A stretch of DNA of 64,000 bases from positions 28,506-92,505 of the forward strand of contig CAZGCA010000009.1 in the NCBI GenBank assembly GCA_964524145.1, given 5' to 3'. Shown here piece after piece: positions 53,506-62,074 of the stretch. Made by a program: the position numbers and the translations under genes. Source of the stretch: CAZGCA01 sp964524145 (GTDB taxonomy: Bacteria; Hydrogenedentota; CAZGCA01). How positions within the stretch are numbered: position 1 is the first letter of the stretch; every line of letters begins with the position of its first letter. The notes below the pieces were generated by a model. It was not told where the DNA came from, searched no databases, and saw only the letters and a list, made by a program, of their open reading frames with translations.

Positions 53506-54762
53506 CTACTCTTTCACGCGCTCGATCTTTGCCCCGAGCTCGGCCAGCCGATCCTCAATGCGTTCGTAGCCGCGGTCCACGTGGTAGACCCGCGACACCG
53601 ACGTCTCGCCCTTCGCCACGAGGCCCGCAAGTATCAGGCTTGCTCCGCCACGGAGGTCGGACGCCATCACCTCGGCCCCGACAAGGTTCCTGTTGCCGTT
53701 GATCACCGCGGTGTTGCCGGCAACCTCTATCTCCGCACCCATCCTGGCCAGCTCGGAGGCGTGCATAAACCGTTTCGGGAAAACGGTTTCCGTAACCTTG
53801 CTCATTCCCGGAACGGTACACAACAACGCCATCATCTGCGGCTGCAGATCCGTCACGAACCCCGGGTATGGCATCGCCACAACGTCCATCGGGTTCAGGT
53901 CGCCAGCTACGGAAACGCCAACGCCCGAGTCGGTGACTTCGACCGACACACCCATCTCCGAGAGCTTCTCCAAGAGCGCTCGCAGATGTTCGGCAACCGC
54001 GCCGTTGACAAACACCTTGCCGCGCGATACGGCCCCGGCCAACAGGAACGTGCCCGCGCTAATCCGGTCCGGCACGAGCGTGTGGTTGGCGCCGTGGATT
54101 TCGTCGACGGGGCCGATCTTGATTGTACCGGTCCCCGCTCCCTCGATGTTGCATCCCATCCTGTTCAGGCAATCGGCGAGGTCGACGATTTCGGGTTCGC
54201 GTGCAGCGTTCTCGATGACCGTCGGGCCCGAAGCCCTGACGGCAGCCATGATCACGTTCTCGGTAGCGCCAACGCTCGGGTAATCGAGCCAGATGTTGCC
54301 TCCCTTCAGCCGGTCGGTTCGCGCCTCGACATACCCTGCGTCAAAAACAAGCTCTGCGCCGAGCCGGGCAAGCCCTTTCAGATGGAGATCAACAGGACGA
54401 TCGCCGATAGCGCACCCGCCGGGCAGGCTCACTCGTGCGCGCCCGAACCGCGCCAGGAGAGGTCCGAGGACGAAGAACGATCCGCGCATCGTCCTGACGA
54501 GATCATAAGGAGCTTCGTAGCTCGACACGTCCGTCGCGTCGACAGTGACCACTCCGTCGTCATCGAACCGCACGTCCGCACCGAGCTGTTCGAGTATGCG
54601 CGCCATCGTCATCGCATCGCGCACAGCAGGAACGTTGTGAATAGTGTTTTTCGCGGGCGCCATGAGGCAGGCGGCCATCAAGGGCAGCGCGGCGTTCTTC
54701 GCACCGCGAACCGAGACGGCGCCTTCCAGCGGACCGCTTTGCTGTACGACAAGTTTATCCAC
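53506..54762 (-). CDS. murA: UDP-N-acetylglucosamine 1-carboxyvinyltransferase
   Basis: First committed step of peptidoglycan synthesis: transfer of enolpyruvate from PEP to UDP-GlcNAc. 418 residues, standard. The N-terminal SVRGAKNAALPLMAA has the catalytic Lys, the PEP-binding Cys lies in SLPGGCAIGDRPVDLH (so fosfomycin-sensitive form expected), and FVTDLQPQMMALLC is conserved. It lies between secG (70 bp) and hisD (15 bp). Confidence 0.96.
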   Translation of the reverse strand: MDKLVVQQSGPLEGAVSVRGAKNAALPLMAACLMAPAKNTIHNVPAVRDAMTMARILEQLGADVRFDDDGVVTVDATDVSSYEAPYDLVRTMRGSFFVLGPLLARFGRARVSLPGGCAIGDRPVDLHLKGLARLGAELVFDAGYVEARTDRLKGGNIWLDYPSVGATENVIMAAVRASGPTVIENAAREPEIVDLADCLNRMGCNIEGAGTGTIKIGPVDEIHGANHTLVPDRISAGTFLLAGAVSRGKVFVNGAVAEHLRALLEKLSEMGVSVEVTDSGVGVSVAGDLNPMDVVAMPYPGFVTDLQPQMMALLCTVPGMSKVTETVFPKRFMHASELARMGAEIEVAGNTAVINGNRNLVGAEVMASDLRGGASLILAGLVAKGETSVSRVYHVDRGYERIEDRLAELGAKIERVKE

Positions 54763-54831
54763 GTCCTCTGGCCCTCGCGCTCTGCGCTGGTGCGGGGCGC
54801 CACAATGCCGTTGCGCAACCCCGTCTCGCCG

Positions 54832-55329
54832 TTATTGGCTCTGCGGCGGTGTCTCGCTCGGAGCCGGTGATTGTTCGGCAGATTCCGTATCGGCAGTCTG
54901 TTCGGTTGGCGCCTCGGTTCCGGCGGCCTCTTCGGGAACTGCCGTGTCGACCGACACGGCTGGGACGTCCGCTGGTGTCTCCACCGCTCCGGGTATGACG
55001 TCGGGCAGCACGAGCCCACCTGCCGTCTCCGGCTCTTCACCGGCTTCTGACACGTTCTCCGGCACCGCTTCGGGTTTGGGAGCCCCGACACGTGACGTGC
55101 GCGAGTTTGCAAACGCGATGAGCAACGCCAATACCATGAGCGCGGCCACAAGACCAGCGGTCAGTTTTGTGAAGAACGTACCCGCCCGCGACCCGAAGAT
55201 GGTCTGGCTGCCGGCACCGATGCCGAACGCGCCGGCGAACCCGGCTCCTTTCCCCTGTTGGAGCAGTACTACCCCGACCACAGCCAAACACACAAGCACG
55301 AATATGACTGTAAGGAATGCTGCTATCAT
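54832..55329 (-). CDS. secG: Preprotein translocase subunit SecG with extended tail
   Basis: A membrane subunit of SecYEG. Residues 1-80 have two hydrophobic helices flanking the canonical LLQQGKGAGFAGAFG and SRAGTFFTKLTAGLVAALM segments. The usual length is 75-115, but this one is 165: the C-terminal ~85 residues are a Pro/Glu/Ala/Thr-rich, acidic low-complexity tail (GAVETPADVPAVS, TEAPTEQTADTES) facing either side of the membrane. It is 5 bp after tpiA, the common tpiA-secG pairing. Confidence 0.93.
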   Translation of the reverse strand: MIAAFLTVIFVLVCLAVVGVVLLQQGKGAGFAGAFGIGAGSQTIFGSRAGTFFTKLTAGLVAALMVLALLIAFANSRTSRVGAPKPEAVPENVSEAGEEPETAGGLVLPDVIPGAVETPADVPAVSVDTAVPEEAAGTEAPTEQTADTESAEQSPAPSETPPQSQ

Positions 55330-55334
55330 GAGCG

Positions 55335-56108
55335 TTATCCTCCATCCTGTCCGGCGGCCGCGCCTTTGACTATGCCTGCAAATGAGTCTGCCTCCAGGCT
55401 GGCGCCACCGACCAGCGCACCGTCAATGTCCGGCTGAGCCATGAGTGATTCGATGTTCTTGGGCTTCACGCTGCCACCATACTGCACGCGCATCGCATCC
55501 GCTGTCGCCCCGTCATAGAGTTTCGATACAAGCCCGCGAATCAGCTTGTGGACTTCCTCAGCCTGTTCGGGCGTCGCCGTGCGGCCCGTCCCTATCGCCC
55601 AGACCGGTTCATACGCAATGACCAGGTTGGCCAGCTCCTGCGCCTCCACACCTTGCAGGCCTTCGGAAACGTGCCGCGTCACTATCTCTTCAACACGTCC
55701 GGCGTCGCGTTCTTCGAGCGTCTCGCCGACGCACATCATCACCTTCAGCCCTGCGGCTATCGCGGCTTTGACCTTCTTGTTGATCAACTTGTCGGGCTCC
55801 CCGAATGTGTGTCTCCGTTCCGAGTGGCCGAGGATAACGTACGTGCACCCAACATCGAGCAGCATCTCGGCCGATACCTCGCCCGTGAACGCGCCGCTCG
55901 ACTCGAAATACATGTTCTGAGCTCCGAGCGCTATATTTGAACCTTCCAGGCATTCGGCGGCAACGGCGAGGGCGGTAAACGGAGGGCAGACCACTATCTC
56001 CACGGAATCGAGATCGCCAACGCGCGCGATACTTTCTTCGATCAGCGCACGCGCCTCGCCGCCAAGTTTGTTCATCTTCCAATTGCCTGCTATGATTGGC
56101 CTTCTCAT
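55335..56108 (-). CDS. tpiA: Triosephosphate isomerase
   Basis: Interconverts dihydroxyacetone phosphate and glyceraldehyde 3-phosphate. 257 residues. Lys in GNWKMNK, His in YVILGHSERRHTFGE, catalytic Glu in VIAYEPVWAIGTGRTA and the phosphate loop RVQYGGSVKP are all present. It is between ribF and secG on the minus strand. Confidence 0.97.
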   Translation of the reverse strand: MRRPIIAGNWKMNKLGGEARALIEESIARVGDLDSVEIVVCPPFTALAVAAECLEGSNIALGAQNMYFESSGAFTGEVSAEMLLDVGCTYVILGHSERRHTFGEPDKLINKKVKAAIAAGLKVMMCVGETLEERDAGRVEEIVTRHVSEGLQGVEAQELANLVIAYEPVWAIGTGRTATPEQAEEVHKLIRGLVSKLYDGATADAMRVQYGGSVKPKNIESLMAQPDIDGALVGGASLEADSFAGIVKGAAAGQDGG

Positions 56109-56130
56109 GTCGTGGCTCCTTCTGATTCTC

Positions 56131-57063
56131 TCAACTGCTCAGCGCAACCGCGCTCTTCGTAGCCTCAATGTCTCTCTCGATCTGAGCGGCTAGCTCTTCG
56201 ATTGTATCGAACTTCAACTCGTCGCGCAAGCGCTCGACCATTGTCACCTCGATGGTCTTCCCATAAAGTTCGCCGTCAAAGTCTACCAGATGGACCTCGG
56301 CCGTCCGCTCACCCGTCTCTGCCACGGTTGGATTGACGCCGATGTTGAAAGCGCCCGCGTACACTCGGTCAGCCACTTTGACTGTCGCGGCGTACACACC
56401 GTCTGGAGGTAGCGTGGCCTTTTCCACCTCGATATTGGCCGTCGGGTAGCCTATCGAATCGCCGATCCCGCGGCCTTTAGTAATCCGCCCGACAACAGCG
56501 TGTTTCCTGCCCAGGTAGTGCTCCGCACGGGCCAGGTCGCCTCCCAGTATGCATTCCCGTATCACCGTGCTGCTCACGGTCACGTCGTCCACTTGGAGGG
56601 GGCTTATCTCGTCAACCGAGAAACCGTACTGCCGGCCCAGGCGCGTCATCACGATGTAGTCGCCGCTACGGTCGACGCCAAACCGATAATCGTATCCGAA
56701 TACGACCTCCTTAACGTGGAGTTTCTCGACCAATATGTCGCGGACGAATCGCTCCGGGGTGTACGCGGCCAGCTCGCGCGTAAACCGCAGCAGGAAGAGC
56801 ACATCCACGCCCAGCCCGGCAATAAGCTCGATCTTCTTGTCGGTGGTGGTCAGAAGGCTGATCTCCGACGACGGCTTCAGCACCTCGCGCGGGTGCGGGT
56901 CGAACGTCATCACGCCCGAAGTACCGGTACGGGCGAGCGCGCGTGACACCACCTCGGCAATGATGCGCCGGTGGCCGATGTGTACGCCGTCAAACGTCCC
57001 CGCACCGAGCACCAGCCCCGGCTGGCTCGAGTCATATCCGTCTATGTCAGTGATGAGTTCCAT
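56131..57063 (-). CDS. ribF: Bifunctional riboflavin kinase/FAD synthetase
   Basis: Makes FMN then FAD. 310 residues: N-terminal nucleotidyltransferase domain (AGTFDGVHIGHRRI, then MTFDPHPREVL) and C-terminal kinase domain (GRGIGDSIGYPTANIEV, VNPTVAETGERTAEVH, the last His/Glu in the metal region). It lies 3 bp after truB, as commonly in bacteria, supporting one mRNA. Confidence 0.95.
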   Translation of the reverse strand: MELITDIDGYDSSQPGLVLGAGTFDGVHIGHRRIIAEVVSRALARTGTSGVMTFDPHPREVLKPSSEISLLTTTDKKIELIAGLGVDVLFLLRFTRELAAYTPERFVRDILVEKLHVKEVVFGYDYRFGVDRSGDYIVMTRLGRQYGFSVDEISPLQVDDVTVSSTVIRECILGGDLARAEHYLGRKHAVVGRITKGRGIGDSIGYPTANIEVEKATLPPDGVYAATVKVADRVYAGAFNIGVNPTVAETGERTAEVHLVDFDGELYGKTIEVTMVERLRDELKFDTIEELAAQIERDIEATKSAVALSS

Positions 57064-57066
57064 CGT

Positions 57067-57999
57067 CTAGTGGGTGGCGAGGACTTTCCGGGGTACGATA
57101 TACGTGTCGTCTCCCTCGCACCTCGCCTCCGCCAGCGCGAGAAATGCGCCGCCCTCGTCGTACACCCGTATCAAACCGCCACCGGCCTCTTGTGTCGGCT
57201 CGCTCCTTGCCGTTCCAACCGCCCGCCGGCACACCTCGCGACCGTGGAGGACCATTTCCCGTTCGTTCCCGATCACCACGACCAAGCCAAGCTCGTCGAG
57301 CAAGTCTCCCGGAGAGGTCAGCCGAGATTCGACGTCCGACCTCGTCCGCAGGAGATGGAGTTCCACGGCATCCTCCTCGCTAAAACGACCCGAGACGGTT
57401 CTTCGCAACTGTGCAAGCGTAGCGCCACATCCCAGGGTTTCGCCGATGTCGTGGCATAGCGTCCTGATGTACGTGCCTCTCGAACATTCAACGGTAATCT
57501 CTACCCACGGCAGCCTTACCGCACGGACGTCCAATTCTGTTATGCTTACTGTTCTGGGCGCGGCGTCCACCGGCTCACCGCGACGTGCGAATTTGTAAAG
57601 CGGTGTCCCGCTGTGTTTTACCGCGGAGTATGCGGGCGGCATCTGCGAGATGTCCCCGATGAAGGATCTTGCCGCTGCGTCTAGCTTATCGGCGATCTCC
57701 GGAAGCACGTTCCGCTGCGCCGTAACTGTTCCGGACACGTCCTGTGTATCGGTGGTTACACCAAGCAAGAGGGTCGCCTCGTAGCGTTTCATTCCTTCTT
57801 GCAGGAACTGCGCGAGCCTCGTTGCCCGCCCAACGCACAGCGGCAGGACGCCCGTGGCGATTGGGTCGAGCGTGCCGAGGTGGCCGACGCGCCTTTGGCC
57901 GCTTATCTTGCGCACGGCGTTGACGACATCGTGCGAGGTCGGCCCCTGGGGCTTGTTCACAACGATGACACCATTGAGCTCGTCATTGCCGCGCTGCAC
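57067..57999 (-). CDS. truB: tRNA pseudouridine(55) synthase
   Basis: Makes pseudouridine 55 in the T-loop. 310 residues; NKPQGPTSHDVVNAVRK, then GHLGTLDPIATGVLPL with the catalytic Asp, and the C-terminal PUA-like part. The start is GTG 57999 with CGGAGGTGATCG, overlapping the nrnA stop by 17 bp. It is near rbfA, infB in the classical translation cluster. Confidence 0.96.
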   Translation of the reverse strand: MQRGNDELNGVIVVNKPQGPTSHDVVNAVRKISGQRRVGHLGTLDPIATGVLPLCVGRATRLAQFLQEGMKRYEATLLLGVTTDTQDVSGTVTAQRNVLPEIADKLDAAARSFIGDISQMPPAYSAVKHSGTPLYKFARRGEPVDAAPRTVSITELDVRAVRLPWVEITVECSRGTYIRTLCHDIGETLGCGATLAQLRRTVSGRFSEEDAVELHLLRTRSDVESRLTSPGDLLDELGLVVVIGNEREMVLHGREVCRRAVGTARSEPTQEAGGGLIRVYDEGGAFLALAEARCEGDDTYIVPRKVLATH

Positions 58000-58960
58000 C
58001 GATCACCTCCGATACAGTTTTGAACACCTGCTGCCGGGCTTCTTGCATACCGGCGTCCACTGTGCACCCGGCGGCCATCGCGTGGCCTCCACCGTCGAAT
58101 CGAGCCGCCAGTTCCTGCACCTGCACGCTTCCGTCCGACCTGAAGCTCACCTTCGTTCTCCCACGGTCGTCCTCGCGGAACATCAGGGCGAGCCGGGTGC
58201 CCTCAACAGACTTCGCCAGGTTGACCAGCCCGTCGGTTTCCTCGGGTTTGGCGCCGGACTCGACGATCATCTTGTCCGTCACAACAAGCGACGCGACCTG
58301 TCCGTCAAACCGCAACTCGAGCGTCTCCAGGACCGCCGCAGTGAGCTTCAGCGTTGAGAACTTCTTTCTGTCGAACACCCGGTCGGATATTGCGGCAGGG
58401 TTTGCGCCCAGCGAGATCAGTTCCGCCGCCACCTGATGGGTCCTGGCTCTTGTGTTGGCAAACTTGAATGATCCCGTGTCGGTGGCGAGCGCCACATAGA
58501 GCGCGGTGGCGGCCTGCTGCGAGATCTCAATGCCCGCGTGCGAGAAGATCTCGAAGAGCATCTCGCCCACCGCCGAAGCGCCTGAGTCGATAATGCTGAC
58601 ATCCCCCAGCGGTTCGCCTTCAAGGTGATGGTCAACATGCACCACCGTAGACGCCCCGGCCAGCAGCCGTGCCGAGCCGCCCAGTTGCTCGCGGCTCCCG
58701 GTATCGAGGACCGCCACCACTTCATAGGCGTCGGTAACCTCCGACGGCTTGACGAACTTCTCGGTGTGCGTCAGGAATCTGTATATCTCCGGCACGTTAT
58801 CGTCGTTCACCAGCAGAACGTCCTTGCCCATGGCGTACAGGACATCGGCAAGCGCCACCATCGATCCAACGGCGTCGCCGTCCATCCGCCGGTGCGAGAC
58901 GATCGCGAAGCACGAGTTGTCCGACATCACTTGCCAGAACTCGTCATAGTTCCTCGTCAC
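57983..58960 (-). CDS. nrnA: DHH/DHHA1 nanoRNase/pAp phosphatase
   Basis: Degrades short oligoribonucleotides and 3'-phosphoadenosine 5'-phosphate. 325 residues. Motif I HRRMDGDAVGSMVALA (the usual HxxPDGDA with Arg-Met here), DTGSREQLG, the DHH of VHVDHHLEG, and the C-terminal DHHA1 RFDGGGHAMAAG are visible. The GTG at 58960 has AAAAGGAG 7 nt upstream. The gene order rbfA-nrnA-truB is frequently seen. Confidence 0.93.
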   Translation of the reverse strand: MTRNYDEFWQVMSDNSCFAIVSHRRMDGDAVGSMVALADVLYAMGKDVLLVNDDNVPEIYRFLTHTEKFVKPSEVTDAYEVVAVLDTGSREQLGGSARLLAGASTVVHVDHHLEGEPLGDVSIIDSGASAVGEMLFEIFSHAGIEISQQAATALYVALATDTGSFKFANTRARTHQVAAELISLGANPAAISDRVFDRKKFSTLKLTAAVLETLELRFDGQVASLVVTDKMIVESGAKPEETDGLVNLAKSVEGTRLALMFREDDRGRTKVSFRSDGSVQVQELAARFDGGGHAMAAGCTVDAGMQEARQQVFKTVSEVIGAARQ

Positions 58961-59315
58961 TGGGGAACTCCTTTTCCTTCTCGGCAACAGTTTTCAAGAC
59001 GGATTCCAAGTGCCAGGCTCTGTCGAGGGTGTCGTCGTACCTGAACGTTATCTCGGGGGTGTAGCGCAAGCTCAAGCGTCTCCCTATCTCACGGCGAATA
59101 TATCCTTTCGCGCTGCGCAACCCGGCGGTTGACGACTTGACATCCTTATCGGAACCGAGGACGTGAAAGAAAACCGTCGCGTATCGCAAATCCGGCGACA
59201 TCTCGACCGCGGTTATCGAGACAAACCCGATTCGCGGATCCTTGATGCTCCGGAGGATAAGTTCGCTTATCTCTGCCCGTATGAGTTCGCCCACTCTGCG
59301 TCTGCGTTCTTTCAT
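58944..59315 (-). CDS. rbfA: Ribosome-binding factor A
   Basis: A KH-fold protein for 30S maturation. 123 residues from MKERRRRVGELIRAEISELI; DPRIGFVSITAVEMSPDLRYA and the LRYTPEITFRYDDTLDRA end match the family. I prefer ATG 59315 to an in-frame GTG at 59330, since the family begins at this Met. It overlaps nrnA by 17 bp (from 58960). Confidence 0.93.
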   Translation of the reverse strand: MKERRRRVGELIRAEISELILRSIKDPRIGFVSITAVEMSPDLRYATVFFHVLGSDKDVKSSTAGLRSAKGYIRREIGRRLSLRYTPEITFRYDDTLDRAWHLESVLKTVAEKEKEFPSDEEL

Positions 59316-59451
59316 GGAACAGGTATCCACTCCCGTATCATCGGTGCAGGGGTCAGTCCACTAGCCCGCATTTCTCACCACAGCTCTACGGCAACACCGG
59401 ATATGCCCATCTCTACTGCGTTTCGCTACGACCTCCGGTAAGAAGAGCGGG

Positions 59452-59733
59452 CTAGAGCATCTCGAGCCGATAGTCAACGAGCTCAGCGTCGCTTATCCCC
59501 TCAATAAGGTTTACAACCTTGGATAATGTCTGGTTGAGGTGACGCACATCGTTCGATACCGCGCTCACACCAAGGACAGCCACGCGGTACTCATCGTGTC
59601 GCGCCACTTCCGCTACGGAAACGTTGAACCGGCTCCGCACGCGGTCCTTGATGCTCTTAATAACGCGGCGCTTGCCCTTGAGCGAGTTGTTGCCCGGGAT
59701 GTGCAGTTCTATCTCGAGAATGCCGACTCTTAA
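59452..59733 (-). CDS. DUF503 (YlxP-like) protein with no standard start codon
   Basis: 93 codons matching the DUF503 family found between infB and rbfA: RVGILEIELHIPGNNSLKGK, VRSRFNVSVAEVARHDEYRV, and AELVDYRLEML at the end. Family members start M-x-V-G-x-L, but here the codon in the Met position (59731-59733) is TTA and the one before is ACG; no ATG, GTG or TTG occurs in frame before the next stop. Either a rare start is used or a base was lost at the nearby run of five A. Possible roles are ribosome assembly-related; the biochemical activity is unknown. Its stop lies in a 9-bp inverted repeat (GCGGGCTAG) with 59361-59369. Confidence 0.75.
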   Translation of the reverse strand, partial: LRVGILEIELHIPGNNSLKGKRRVIKSIKDRVRSRFNVSVAEVARHDEYRVAVLGVSAVSNDVRHLNQTLSKVVNLIEGISDAELVDYRLEML

Positions 59734-59740
59734 CGTTTTT

Positions 59741-62041
59741 CTACAGCCTTCTTTCCAGCTCGATCATCGTGTATGCTTCGATGATGTCGCCTTCCTTTGT
59801 ATCGTCGAAGTTTTGCATCTTGATGCCGCACTCGAACCCTGACGCCACGTCGCGTACATCGTCCTTGAACCGGCGCAACCCCTCTATCCTGCTTTCGTAC
59901 ACTATGACATCGTCGCGGATGACCCGGGCGTTTTGTCCGCGTGTGATCTTTCCTTCAAGCACAAAACAGCCCGCAACCGCGCCGATCGACGATATCCTGA
60001 AAACCTGTCGCACCTCGGCCCTGGCGGTGACCTCCTGGCGGTACTTGGGCGCCAGCATCCCTTCCATCGCGGCTCTGATATCGTCAATAGCCTTGTAGAT
60101 AACACTGTAGTTCCTGATCTCGACGGCTTCCTTCTCGGCAAGTCTGGAGACGTCAGCGCTCGCGGTTACGTGATACCCGATGACGATAGCGTCTGCCGCC
60201 GAGGCCAACATGACGTCCGAGCGGTTCACTCCGCCAACACCCTGGTGAATCACGTCGAGCCGCACTTCGTCTGACTTTATCTTTTCGAGCGACGCCACCA
60301 ATGCGTCGACCGAACCCTGGACATCGGCCTTCACTATGAGCTTGAGCTGTGCAACCTCTCCTTCGGCAATCTGTTGCTGGAGGTCTTCGAGTGTCTTGTG
60401 CTGGATAGGCGCTGCCATCCGCTCTCTCTGCTTCTCTTGCCGGCTCTCGCTGATCTGCCGGACCTTCTTCTCATCACCGACACAGATGAATATGTCCCCG
60501 GGCTCCGGCACACCGGAAAACCCCAGCACTTCGACCGGTGTCGACGGTGTTGCCTCAACGATTTCCTTGCCGTGCTCGTCAACCAATGCCCGGACCTTGC
60601 CATAATGTTGGCCGCAAATGAAGACATCGCCTTTGCGCAGCGTGCCGTTTTGGATGAGGATGTGTCCGACGGGACCGCGGCCTCTGTCAAGCAAGCCTTC
60701 GAGAACAACGCCTCGCGCCTGCCTCGCCGGGTTGGCCCTGAGTTGAAGATCCTCAGCTTGCACCAAGAGCATCTCGAGCAGATCGTCAATCCCGTCCTCG
60801 GTCTTCGCGCTCACGTCGACGAAAACGGTCTTGCCACCCCATTCCTCAGTCACGAGTTCGAGCTTGGCCAGCTCCTGGCGCACCTTCGCAGGGTCCGCGT
60901 TCGGCCTGTCTATCTTGTTGACAGCCACAATGATAGGCACTTCGGCGTCCGTGGCGTGGTTGACTGCCTCGACGGTCTGTGGTTTCACCCCGTCGTCGGC
61001 CGCAACAACCAACACGACAAGGTCAGTCACTTTGGCCCCACGAGCACGCATGGCGGTAAACGCCTCGTGTCCCGGCGTGTCCAGAAACACAATCTGTCCA
61101 TGCGGAAGCTCGACTTTGGACGCGCCGATATGCTGCGTGATACCTCCCGATTCGCCACCCACAACGTCGGTTTTGCGAACGACGTCGAGCAAAGACGTTT
61201 TGCCGTGGTCAACATGCCCCATCACCGTCACAACGGGAGCGCGCGGCTCAAGTTTCGACGGGTCGAACTCCTCGTCATCGACAAACAGATCTTCTTCCAT
61301 GGTCATCACGCGGATCTCGCACCCGTGAGTGCTCGCGATCTGTCTCGCAACCGCCACATCAAGGATCTGGTTCTTCGTTGCGAGAATGTCCTGGTCCATC
61401 ATCTCGAGGATCAGATCGTTTGTCTCGACATCCAGCTTCTTCGCCAGCTCTTCAACCGTGACGACCTCATCTATCTCTATGACGCGCTCGGTCTCGGCAA
61501 CAAGAGTCTGCCCCTCTTCTTCCGCCGTCAACGCCTCTGGAGCCGCACCCGCTGCAGCACGGTCTTTGGCCGGAGCCTCGGCTACCGCAACGCCGGAGCC
61601 GGAACGTTTGGGTTCTTTCGTCGTCTTCCTGGCTTTGCCAACAGAGATGATTGTCCCGTCGCTGGCGACTGTTATGCCGCGCACCTTCTCCGGCTCGATC
61701 TCCTCGATGGTAGGAGCGGTGGCAGTCTCGGGTTCCGCGACGGCCACGGCGACGGTCTCATCCTGTTTGGACTTCTTTGAAACAGTCTTGGCCCTGGTTT
61801 TCGCAGGTGCCGCCTTCTTCTTGCTAACAGCGGTTTTTTTTCGCGTCGGCTTTGCCTTGGTCTTGACGGCCTTCTTCTTGCGAGGCTTCTTTGCAGCGGA
61901 GAGAGCCTTCTGCACCTGTGTCTCATCGACGCCGGACATGTGAGACTTGACTTCGATACCTGCAGCGCGAAGCTTATCGAGAAGCTCCTTGCTGGTCAGC
62001 TTCAGTTTCTTCGCTAGCTCGAAGACCCTCACCCTAGCCAT
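59741..62041 (-). CDS. infB: Translation initiation factor IF-2
   Basis: A GTPase that places initiator tRNA on the 30S subunit. 766 residues: an N-terminal IF2_N domain (VRVFELAKKLKLTSKELLDKL), a Lys/Arg-rich low-complexity linker (~50-95), a second IF2_N domain, then the G domain with GHVDHGKTSLLD, DTPGHEAFTAMRARG and NKIDRP, and domains II-IV ending EAYTMIELERRL. Length is moderate because the N-terminal linker is short. It lies 33 bp after nusA. Confidence 0.97.
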   Translation of the reverse strand: MARVRVFELAKKLKLTSKELLDKLRAAGIEVKSHMSGVDETQVQKALSAAKKPRKKKAVKTKAKPTRKKTAVSKKKAAPAKTRAKTVSKKSKQDETVAVAVAEPETATAPTIEEIEPEKVRGITVASDGTIISVGKARKTTKEPKRSGSGVAVAEAPAKDRAAAGAAPEALTAEEEGQTLVAETERVIEIDEVVTVEELAKKLDVETNDLILEMMDQDILATKNQILDVAVARQIASTHGCEIRVMTMEEDLFVDDEEFDPSKLEPRAPVVTVMGHVDHGKTSLLDVVRKTDVVGGESGGITQHIGASKVELPHGQIVFLDTPGHEAFTAMRARGAKVTDLVVLVVAADDGVKPQTVEAVNHATDAEVPIIVAVNKIDRPNADPAKVRQELAKLELVTEEWGGKTVFVDVSAKTEDGIDDLLEMLLVQAEDLQLRANPARQARGVVLEGLLDRGRGPVGHILIQNGTLRKGDVFICGQHYGKVRALVDEHGKEIVEATPSTPVEVLGFSGVPEPGDIFICVGDEKKVRQISESRQEKQRERMAAPIQHKTLEDLQQQIAEGEVAQLKLIVKADVQGSVDALVASLEKIKSDEVRLDVIHQGVGGVNRSDVMLASAADAIVIGYHVTASADVSRLAEKEAVEIRNYSVIYKAIDDIRAAMEGMLAPKYRQEVTARAEVRQVFRISSIGAVAGCFVLEGKITRGQNARVIRDDVIVYESRIEGLRRFKDDVRDVASGFECGIKMQNFDDTKEGDIIEAYTMIELERRL

Positions 62042-62074
62042 CGTTGCTCACCTCCGTTATGCGCGCGGTACAAC

